Source: Blastocatellia bacterium | GTDB lineage: Bacteria > Acidobacteriota > Blastocatellia > RBC074 | Reading direction: 5' to 3' | DNA: 58,562 nucleotides | Assembly (NCBI GenBank): GCA_016789725.1 | Contig: JAEUQN010000022.1 | Location: 1 to 58,562 of the forward strand | Shown: positions 53,080-58,562 of the stretch, in pieces | Layout of the letters: every line of letters begins with the position of its first letter | Position numbering within the stretch: the stretch's first letter is position 1 | The notes under the pieces: generated by a model | The model's database searches: none | The model's input: the letters and a program-made list of their open reading frames with translations, nothing else | Told to the model about the DNA's origin: nothing | Program-made: the position numbers and the translations under genes

Positions 53080-54207
53080 TTACTCCATGATCCGTCGCAT
53101 TTGCGCGTCTAGAAGAATTGAGGTTTGGAACGTGGAAATCGCACGCGAATCTAACTCAAAGCGTGCATCTCGTACCTGAATGCTGGTCGTCTGATTCGGC
53201 TGGCGCAAAGCTTCTATCACAGGAAAACGAGCAAACCGCAGGAAGGCCTGGAATTCCGGCTCGCGCAAAGCCGAGGTGATCGCCGCACTATCGCCAGTCA
53301 TTCGCTGAATCATTCGAGGAGGTTGCAGAGAGGATGCGTTTTTTGAAAAAAGCAGATGCCATTGAAAAAAGTAAAATGCCTTGTCCGTTGAAATCACACC
53401 TTGTCGCAAAAACGGATTTCCGGGCAATGGCATGGCATCAACTTTGGTAACCTGTTCACCCGCCTGGATAAGTTGTGGGGCGGCGGCTTGAAGGTTACGC
53501 ACAGCGCTGTTTTGTAACCAGAGCAAGGTCCCGAAATAAAGGACTATGGCAACCACAACACCGCGCATTAGCCATTGTGCTGAGGTTGGATTGAAACTGA
53601 GTAACGCACGTAAAAGGAAGAACACCCCAACCACGCTTAACCATCCAAGCTTGATCCCCCAGGACATCCCTGCAAAAGCGATAACAGGTACAGCTAAAAC
53701 GGCAAACAATGCACTCCAGCGAATCAAGTGCGTTCGCGTTGTCGCCGTGACCAACATCAACGCCCCGCCAATTCCTGCCCAAAGCCAGGGATCAACAACG
53801 AAATCAATATCCCCGTAAAACCAGGTATGATTCCAGGGCAGAAACGGACGCCACCCATACGAATTGGTAAAATCCAGCAACGGATGCGTACTCATTGAAA
53901 TCAAACTGAGCCAGAATAGCGGCCAGAATCGCGCTCGCTGACGATCAGGGCGACGTCGTTGCCACGCCTGCGAACCTGCGTATACGAACCCTGCGAGCAG
54001 GAACGATAATAGGGGAATCGCCACAATGGCGTGCGTAATGCCGCGATGATGCTCCAGGTAAGTAAGCCCGTCGAGCAAGCCGACAACGATGTCTATATCA
54101 GGAAAATTTGCGCCGAGGAGAAGCGTAGTAGTAGCCAGTGGCGTCCAACGATTGAGACCTGTTTCAGCCAGTGCAGCGCCGACCAAAGTATGCGTGACAT
54201 TGTCCAT
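53080..54207 (-). CDS. YdjM/YbcI-type membrane metal-dependent hydrolase
   Basis: 375 residues. The start MDNVTHTLVGAALAETGLNR and the motifs GANFPDIDIVVG, HHRGITHAI and STHPLLDFTNSYGW are those of the DUF457 family of integral membrane proteins with conserved metal-binding His/Asp residues (LexA-regulated YdjM in E. coli). Five or six membrane helices are visible. The C-terminal 150 residues form a soluble domain on the outside. The hydrolase activity in the family is a prediction and its substrate is unknown. Confidence 0.8.
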   Translation of the reverse strand: MDNVTHTLVGAALAETGLNRWTPLATTTLLLGANFPDIDIVVGLLDGLTYLEHHRGITHAIVAIPLLSFLLAGFVYAGSQAWQRRRPDRQRARFWPLFWLSLISMSTHPLLDFTNSYGWRPFLPWNHTWFYGDIDFVVDPWLWAGIGGALMLVTATTRTHLIRWSALFAVLAVPVIAFAGMSWGIKLGWLSVVGVFFLLRALLSFNPTSAQWLMRGVVVAIVLYFGTLLWLQNSAVRNLQAAAPQLIQAGEQVTKVDAMPLPGNPFLRQGVISTDKAFYFFQWHLLFSKNASSLQPPRMIQRMTGDSAAITSALREPEFQAFLRFARFPVIEALRQPNQTTSIQVRDARFELDSRAISTFQTSILLDAQMRRIME

Positions 54208-54236
54208 CGCAGCCGGGAATCCAATAGAAAAAGCAA

Positions 54237-54265
54237 ACGGCAGGCATCCTTTGAATGCCTGCCGT
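54237..54265 (-). terminator. Intrinsic terminator after the TPR membrane-protein gene
   Basis: A perfect 11-bp stem (ACGGCAGGCAT/ATGCCTGCCGT, 7-nt loop) followed on the minus strand by TTGCTTTTTC, about 20 nt past the stop codon of the gene at 54286. Confidence 0.82.
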
Positions 54266-54285
54266 CAGTGACTTGTCAACAAGTG

Positions 54286-55068
54286 CTACTGAACGATCAT
54301 CTTTGACCGACCAGTATCTTCGTTTTTCTTCACCTCTGGCAACTTCTCAACACGCGCCGGGTCAATCAACGTCAACTTACTGAGTGCCTCCGTATTAATG
54401 GCAGTGGGTTTCTCACGGTTGTGGCTGGCAACATTGAAATACAGATCAGCCGCTTCCTGCGTTTTGCCCATAGCCTGATAAGTGCGCGCCAGATTGAAGT
54501 CAATCAAATCGGGAGGAACTTCGCCGGGAGTCGCTTTGAGTTTTTGATACTCCGCAATGGCTTCATTGTGCTTGCCAGTCATTTCATATCGCTCTGCCAA
54601 GGTCAATCGTGCTTGTCCGCTGGTAGAAGATGATTTCTCCGCCAAGCGTTTTAGAGATTCCTCTGCCTTTGCAGGATCAATCTTGAGTTGTCTGACGGCT
54701 GCATAATACCCTGCCACTTCTGCATACTGCGGGAAGTCGCGGGCCACTTTTTCAAAGGCCGCAATCGCCGCGCGAGTCTTTTCGTCTTCCGTTTTGAAAG
54801 CATAAAAGCCCGGCTGTGGCGGTGGTAGCGGATCAGAAACAGTCGCGCCATCAACCTTCAAGGCGTCAAAAAATGCATTTCCAGCCTTCTCAATCGCGCG
54901 ATTGGAATACCACTGATAGGCGAAAAAGAGGAGGGCAAGGATGACGACAGCACCGAGCGCCATCAAAATTTGCCGCGTACGTGGTTTGACCCATGCAGAA
55001 GTCTTAATATATTGATCCATCAACGGATCGTGTTTTAATTGCTGGGGAGAAGTATGTTCTCTAGCCAA
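54286..55068 (-). CDS. Membrane-anchored TPR-like protein (YfgM-like)
   Basis: 260 residues from a TTG at 55068, chosen because an AAGGAG site lies seven bases upstream; the longer ATG frame to 55128 has none. A cytosolic N-terminus of about 30 residues precedes one membrane helix (LMALGAVVILALLFFAYQWY), and a periplasmic part of about 200 residues holds several TPR-like repeats. The layout is that of YfgM/BamB-side ancillary proteins and other single-span TPR proteins involved in envelope folding. A terminator follows, so it seems to be a single-gene unit. Confidence 0.65.
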   Translation of the reverse strand: MAREHTSPQQLKHDPLMDQYIKTSAWVKPRTRQILMALGAVVILALLFFAYQWYSNRAIEKAGNAFFDALKVDGATVSDPLPPPQPGFYAFKTEDEKTRAAIAAFEKVARDFPQYAEVAGYYAAVRQLKIDPAKAEESLKRLAEKSSSTSGQARLTLAERYEMTGKHNEAIAEYQKLKATPGEVPPDLIDFNLARTYQAMGKTQEAADLYFNVASHNREKPTAINTEALSKLTLIDPARVEKLPEVKKNEDTGRSKMIVQ

Positions 55069-55188
55069 TGTCGTAACTCCTTGTGAGTAATATCGAAGGG
55101 CACCAAAGAAAGACGACAACTTAGCCACTCCCTACTCGCTTGTCAAGCACTTTTCCACCCCAACGCAATCGTCCTGATTGATCGCCGC

Positions 55189-55217
55189 TTGACAGCCTGT
55201 CAGGTGGATGGCAGAAT
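55189..55217 (+). promoter_or_regulatory. Promoter of tRNA-Arg
   Basis: A perfect TTGACA (55189-55194), 17-nt spacer and CAGAAT (55212-55217), 16 nt before the tRNA. Confidence 0.6.
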
Positions 55218-55232
55218 GCCGATTCTTTAATC

Positions 55233-55309
<77 letters not shown>

Positions 55310-55327
55310 ATCAAATCAACAAGTTAA

Positions 55328-55350
55328 GGGAACCATTACGGTTCCCTTTT
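55328..55350 (+). terminator. Intrinsic terminator of tRNA-Arg
   Basis: GGGAACC-ATTAC-GGTTCCC followed by TTTTCC, about 18 nt after the CCA end. Confidence 0.8.
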
Positions 55351-55356
55351 CCTTTT

Positions 55357-55380
55357 GCTCCCACATTCGCTCCCACATTC
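55357..55380. repeat. Tandem 12-bp repeat
   Basis: GCTCCCACATTC occurs twice in direct contact, just after the tRNA-Arg terminator. The rest of 55381-55600 holds no gene I can support. Confidence 0.7.
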
Positions 55381-55611
55381 AACGATCCTTCAAGGTTCTT
55401 GTTCGTCGCGCTCCTCTCTTTAAGAGCGGCAGTTTCTTTTCGGCGCTGCCACGAAAGGTGCGCGGGAGATTGCGAGGCGCGTGAATGCCGCTACACGAAA
55501 ATGCGATCACCTCAATTCCAATTTCTTCTTTCTCCTCATTGCGATTATTGCGATTATTGCTTTTGTACTACACTCGCAATTGGTGTGATTGCCCCGACCA
55601 GAGGAGTCTCT

Positions 55612-56049
55612 ATGCTATTGACCAAAGAAGATGTTTTGTTAGCGCAACAAGGATTGAAGATATTACAAGCACGGCTCAAGCGATGGCCGAAGACCAAACG
55701 GGCGCGGTTGATCGTGGACGCAGGCACGACGGCAGAAATTGCGCTGCCCCCACAAGCCGTGCAAGCGTTGGCCGAAGCCTTAGGGCATTTGGCCGCCGGG
55801 CAAGATGTAACGGTAACGGCGCTGCCGCAGGAGATGACGACGCAGCAGGCTGCGGAGTATTTGCATGTGTCGCGTCTGTTTCTGATTTCGCTGCTCGAAA
55901 AGAACGAACTGCCTTACCGCAAGGTCGGCACACATCGGCGCGTGTTGGCGGCGGATGTCATCGCGTATAAAAATCGGATTGATGCCGCGCGTCTGCAGAC
56001 GTTGGAGCAATTGGCGGCGCAGGCACAGGAATTAGGAATGGGCTATTGA
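55612..56049 (+). CDS. Excisionase-type HTH protein, likely antitoxin of a broken PIN module
   Basis: 145 residues; the ATG is set by a GAGGAG site six bases upstream. The C-terminal half is a MerR/excisionase-like helix-turn-helix (TTQQAAEYLHVSRLFLISLL, then YRKVGTHRRVLAADVIAYK). The N-terminal half is a Lys/Ala-rich helical region. Proteins of this kind commonly precede a PIN-domain toxin gene and act as its antitoxin and repressor; here the next frame, starting two nt after the stop codon, begins as a PIN toxin but is broken. The gene itself looks intact. Confidence 0.75.
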   Translation: MLLTKEDVLLAQQGLKILQARLKRWPKTKRARLIVDAGTTAEIALPPQAVQALAEALGHLAAGQDVTVTALPQEMTTQQAAEYLHVSRLFLISLLEKNELPYRKVGTHRRVLAADVIAYKNRIDAARLQTLEQLAAQAQELGMGY

Positions 56050-56050
56050 G

Positions 56051-56333
56051 ATGGAAGAACCGATTGCGCTCCTGGATGCGTGTGTCTTGTATCCGGCTCC
56101 GCTGCGCGATTTTCTGACAGGATGGCGGCGATGCACCCGGATGCGTTTTTCTAACGCTGTTGGAGCGGGATGTGGAGCGCGTGCAGCAAGCTGCCGAGCG
56201 ACAACGAACCAGTCTGAAGAACCCGCCCAAAACCCAAGCCGAATATTGGGTAATTATGGAAGCCCAGGGCTTGCCGCAAACCGTGGGGCAACTTCGCGCA
56301 TTAGCCGCTGATCCGTGGCAGTCGAAAGGTTGA
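56051..56333 (+). pseudogene. PIN-domain toxin with internal deletion and frameshift
   Basis: The first 23 codons (MEEPIALLDACVLYPAPLRD) are the start of a PIN toxin with its first acidic residue. The central part of the domain, with the other acidic residues, is absent. In another frame, from the ATG at 56131 (MHPDAF) and then, after a one-base slip in a five-T run at 56146-56150, from 56151 to the TGA at 56333, the sequence (LLERDVERVQQAAERQR, LKNPPKTQAEY) is the C-terminal part of the same family as I remember it. Loss of the catalytic acids makes it surely inactive as an RNase. Confidence 0.65.
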
Positions 56334-56396
56334 CCAGCGATGACTCATCGTGGACGCCAGTGGTATTTTTCCTTCTGCTGGAAAACGCGACTTCCT

Positions 56397-56993
56397 TCAC
56401 GGCAGTCCCCTTTCCGAAAACGTTGCAATCCGGCGCGCCAAGGCTTCCAGGTTGGCTTGATATTCCGGTGTGGTCACTCCGCCCTGCGGATCGGTAAAAA
56501 AATGGTGCAGGCAGGCAAAGTGCAGTTGTTCGCCCAACCCGAAACCGAGCACGGTATTCACGTCAGCATCGGCCTGAGTCAGCAAGCGTTGACAGAGCAA
56601 ACACGGATGCTCGCCCAGAATGATGAGCAGGAATGGGGCAGATTCGTGGGGCATCGGCGTTCCTTGCGTGGAAATGAACAAGCTCGGTTGCCGCAACAAC
56701 CGTTTCAGAAAGCGGGTGAGCGCCGCCCGCTTTAAGTTGTCCGCACGGTCGTGGTGCAGATGACATTCCTGGCACAAGGCGCGCAGATTGGTCGCGCGGT
56801 TATGCGCCGGATCGTGATCCAGATGCGCACACGCCAGGATCACCGCAGATTGTGTCGGCGAGAACAAGCGCCGTTGCCCGTGCAGCGCTCCGCACGATTC
56901 ACAACGCCCACGGGCGCGCCCGAAGCGAATATTGTGGCTGATCGCCGACCAGTGGGGCGGATAGCGATGCTTAATTTTTGTCCAGTTCGACAT
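56397..56993 (-). CDS. HNH-type zinc-finger nuclease-like protein
   Basis: 198 residues. The N-terminal half is an HNH-like module: CESCGA, then AHLDHDPAHNRATNLRALCQ and ECHLHHDR, giving two C-x-x-C pairs and the H-N-H order. The C-terminal 95 residues include a further CLLCQ and are not recognised. A repeat arm of the GGTGTTAGG type begins seven bases upstream of the start, so no ribosome site is seen. It lies between a broken toxin gene and the replication-like gene, consistent with a plasmid or phage element. Confidence 0.65.
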   Translation of the reverse strand: MSNWTKIKHRYPPHWSAISHNIRFGRARGRCESCGALHGQRRLFSPTQSAVILACAHLDHDPAHNRATNLRALCQECHLHHDRADNLKRAALTRFLKRLLRQPSLFISTQGTPMPHESAPFLLIILGEHPCLLCQRLLTQADADVNTVLGFGLGEQLHFACLHHFFTDPQGGVTTPEYQANLEALARRIATFSERGLP

Positions 56994-57000
56994 ACGGTTA

Positions 57001-57082
57001 GGTGTTGGGTGCTGGGTGTTGGGTATTAGGTGTTAGGCGACGACGGATCGCCCCTAAAACCTAACACCTAACGCCCGACACC
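57001..57082. repeat. GGTGTTAGG-type palindromic repeat
   Basis: Left arm 57001-57037 (GGTGTTGGGTGCTGGGTGTT and on) and an inverted right arm 57060-57082 (CCTAACACCTAACGCCCGAC). The right arm covers the stop codon and last codons of the replication-like gene; the left arm abuts the HNH gene start. Confidence 0.7.
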
Positions 57083-58206
57083 GACTTCTGTTGTTGCCAC
57101 CGCTGGCGGCGCATGGCCAGCAGCGTCTCAATGCTCAGATCCGTGAGTTCGACCATCAGCCAGAGTTGCAGGCGCGGGACAAAGTACTTGAAGCAGTGAA
57201 TCTTCTTTTGTTTTGTCTCGATCAACGTTTCGAGCAAGGCCAGTTCGATTTTGCGCGGGTCGGCCTCCCGAAAAGCAGCGGCAATTTCTTCATCCTGCGC
57301 GCGCCAGGCATTGCCCGTCAGCGCGCAGTACAGCGCCTGTAATTGCTTCGTCGCCGCGTTCGCAGGCGCGCGCGTGTTCGCAGAAGATGAAGTAATCTCT
57401 GTGGTAATCTCTGTAGTAATCTTTGTTCTATAAGGAAGAGTCTGTTTACGGTAAGACAACTGGTCTGTTTGCGGTAAGAGAACTGGGTTGCTGACGGTAA
57501 GACAACCAGTTCTCTTACCGCAAGAGAACTCAGTGTGCTTACGGTAAGACAACTGAGCAGGGGTTTCCTCAGCGTTTTTCGGAGTCACACAGGCCACATG
57601 GACAGGATGCAAATTCTGTCTTGTATGACTGCCCCCTGGTCCGAGCGGAACGATGTAATCAAAGGCAAGGGCATCGGGTTTCAGTCCGAGTGGGCGAAGA
57701 ATGGGCTGACCACAAACGCCGCACGTCATCCCCCAGGCGCGGAGCACGGCGGCATAGTCTATGAACTCGGCGACGGCCTGGGCCTTGCGGGCGCGCATAT
57801 AGCCGACCTTGGAAAGTTGTTTGAGGGCGGTGGCATAAGCATGCAAGACCTGCTCCAGCGTAACGTCGGCGTCCTGGTTCTCAAGAGCCGTCGCCAGCCC
57901 TTCAAAATCTACCCGATAATGCAAGGTCGCGGGAGCACCGCGTCTGTGTTCCTGCCAAAAGGCAAAGCCGCGCAGCCGCGCCCGCGCCTTGTTCTGTTCC
58001 GTCCGCGTGAGCCCGGTTTCTTGGTACCAATCCGCTTGCGTTTTGTAGAACCAGCCGTCCGGGTCTTTGGTGCGCGTGGCCCAGTACACCGCCTGGCTGA
58101 GCAGCAGGCCCGCCGCGAGGCTGCCCGTGAGCTCCGCCAGCGCGGCGTGAAATGCAATGGAGTGGCCCAACAGTGCCTTCAGGTGAGACGGAAGCGGCAT
58201 AAGCAA
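57061..58206 (-). CDS. Replication-initiator-like protein with winged-helix and HNH-like parts
   Basis: 381 residues, not firmly identified. Residues 1-110 resemble the winged-helix of plasmid and phage replication proteins (LLLSQAVYWATRTKDPDGWF, then ADWYQETGLTRTEQNKARAR). Residues about 155-215 form an HNH-like zinc region (CGVCGQPI, then FDYIVPLGPGGSHTRQNLHP). A Ser/Thr/Gln-rich linker (215-290) is encoded by an iteron-like repeat array, and the last 90 residues are helical. An initiator gene with its origin inside it would resemble the lambda O arrangement; that is an inference. The end of the frame is formed by a palindromic repeat arm. Confidence 0.55.
   Translation of the reverse strand: MLMPLPSHLKALLGHSIAFHAALAELTGSLAAGLLLSQAVYWATRTKDPDGWFYKTQADWYQETGLTRTEQNKARARLRGFAFWQEHRRGAPATLHYRVDFEGLATALENQDADVTLEQVLHAYATALKQLSKVGYMRARKAQAVAEFIDYAAVLRAWGMTCGVCGQPILRPLGLKPDALAFDYIVPLGPGGSHTRQNLHPVHVACVTPKNAEETPAQLSYRKHTEFSCGKRTGCLTVSNPVLLPQTDQLSYRKQTLPYRTKITTEITTEITSSSANTRAPANAATKQLQALYCALTGNAWRAQDEEIAAAFREADPRKIELALLETLIETKQKKIHCFKYFVPRLQLWLMVELTDLSIETLLAMRRQRWQQQKSVSGVRC
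57448..57556. repeat. Iteron-like array inside the replication-like gene
   Basis: A 16-bp unit of the form (A/G)CGGTAAGA(C/G)AACTGG occurs at 57448, 57471 and 57494 (exact 23-bp steps), degenerate at 57517, and again at 57541; a perfect inverted copy of the second unit lies at 57506-57521. Because 23 is not a multiple of three, the copies fall in different reading frames of the gene. Confidence 0.75.
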
Positions 58207-58219
58207 GAAGCAGAAAAGA

Positions 58220-58351
58220 AATCAAAAGGCAAATCTCAAATGGCAAAAGTCTGTTCGGAAGGCTGCGCTGCTTTTATCAAATAAAAAACAAAGTGCCGAC
58301 CGCCAGTTGCGACTGTTTGCCCTTTGCCTTGTTCGATTTGCCTTTTGATTT
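58220..58351. repeat. Perfect 17-bp inverted repeat
   Basis: AAATCAAAAGGCAAATC at 58220-58236 and its exact reverse complement at 58335-58351, with about 98 nt between; partial pairing continues inward. Confidence 0.8.
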
Positions 58352-58372
58352 TTCCTCACGTGGACAACCTAT

Positions 58373-58442
58373 CGTGACGCCGCCTCTGAGCGTGCCGTAG
58401 GATCCCCGTTTCTCTACGGCACACGACAGCGACGGCGTCACG
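58373..58442. repeat. 70-nt composite hairpin
   Basis: Outer arms CGTGACGCCG (58373-58382) and CGGCGTCACG (58433-58442) enclose inner arms GTGCCGTAG (58392-58400) and CTACGGCAC (58414-58422). No T-tract follows, so a role other than termination is likely. Confidence 0.75.
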
Positions 58443-58477
58443 AAGGGTTATCGAGGGAAGTCCTGGGGAAGACAGTA

Positions 58478-58509
58478 GTGGTCGGTGGCTGGTGGTCGGT
58501 GGTCGGTGA
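58478..58509. repeat. TGGTCGGTGG-type repeat, copy D
   Basis: A single arm, GTGGTCGGTGGCTGGTGGTC and on; the partner arm, if any, is not seen before the window ends. Confidence 0.6.
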
Positions 58510-58562
58510 AGACAAGAATTTCAAGCTCCGATCAACAACTTATATTTCAAAACACGTGACAG

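Larger units (their letters stand above)
58207..58562. other. Structured non-coding stretch upstream of the replication-like gene
   Basis: No gene seen in these 356 bases. They hold a 17-bp perfect inverted repeat, a 70-nt composite hairpin and a copy of the TGGTCGGTGG repeat, listed separately. Confidence 0.5.

Noticed and set aside
57448..57556. CRISPR array
   Set aside because: The repeat unit is 16 bp with only about 7 bp between copies, one copy is inverted, and the array lies inside a coding frame. No other CRISPR-like array or cas gene was seen.
55310..58562. Duplicated tRNA-Arg 3' end (attachment site) within the window
   Set aside because: I searched by eye for the T-arm and acceptor sequence downstream and found no second copy; it may lie beyond the window.

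Overview
This 58.6-kb window looks like chromosomal DNA of an Acidobacteriota member, possibly class Blastocatellia. The phylum call rests on a very large Oar-type TonB-dependent receptor with a carboxypeptidase-regulatory N-terminus, a CRTAC1-like FG-GAP/UnbV protein, two proteins carrying the domain with the PTQINYLIPS-type motif familiar from Solibacter-like genomes, and abundant TPR proteins. The class is an inference.

Layout. 1-4140: class I ribonucleotide reductase genes (nrdA-nrdB, minus strand) with a terminator, a promoter and two candidate NrdR boxes. 4345-16051: minus-strand envelope and cell-surface genes: two TPR proteins, the TonB receptor, the FG-GAP protein, an M48 metallopeptidase, a cupin, and fliS with flagellin. 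16268-23035: a 1761-residue secreted protein ending in ten IPT/TIG-like repeats, then a DUF2330 protein. 23239-30213: a plus-strand, visibly more A/T-rich two-gene cassette, an unrecognised 664-residue protein and a 1644-residue DEAH helicase with a DUF1998/MrfA-like C-terminus. It is the best candidate in the window for an undescribed (Druantia-like) defence system. 30262-38179: minus-strand genes for a secreted esterase-like protein, a Kir-type K+ channel, a purU interrupted by an in-frame TAG, a methyltransferase, and a DUF4922 / glycosyltransferase / DUF1460 group. 38421-45897: plus-strand core genes rplM-rpsI, rpsB, tsf-pyrH-frr, tRNA-Gly, rlmN, a small membrane protein and nadB. 45898-55068: a transposase remnant, a coiled-coil protein cotranscribed with a type IV pilin behind a good sigma-54 promoter, truB, a subtilase, and TPR/membrane proteins. 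55233-58562: tRNA-Arg followed by accessory DNA: an intact excisionase-type HTH gene, a deleted and frameshifted PIN-toxin gene, an HNH protein, and a replication-initiator-like gene that carries an iteron-like 23-bp-spaced repeat array inside its coding sequence. This last block looks like the edge of a mobile element.

The intergenic DNA is rich in imperfect palindromic repeats of several families: TGGTCGGTGG arms, GGTGTTAGG arms, TTCGTG arms, a 25-bp TTCACGCTTCAG palindrome, and a duplicated 55-nt terminator element with a compensatory base change. Several of these arms run into start or stop codons of genes. Functional calls were made by reading motifs and from family knowledge; no database search was run.
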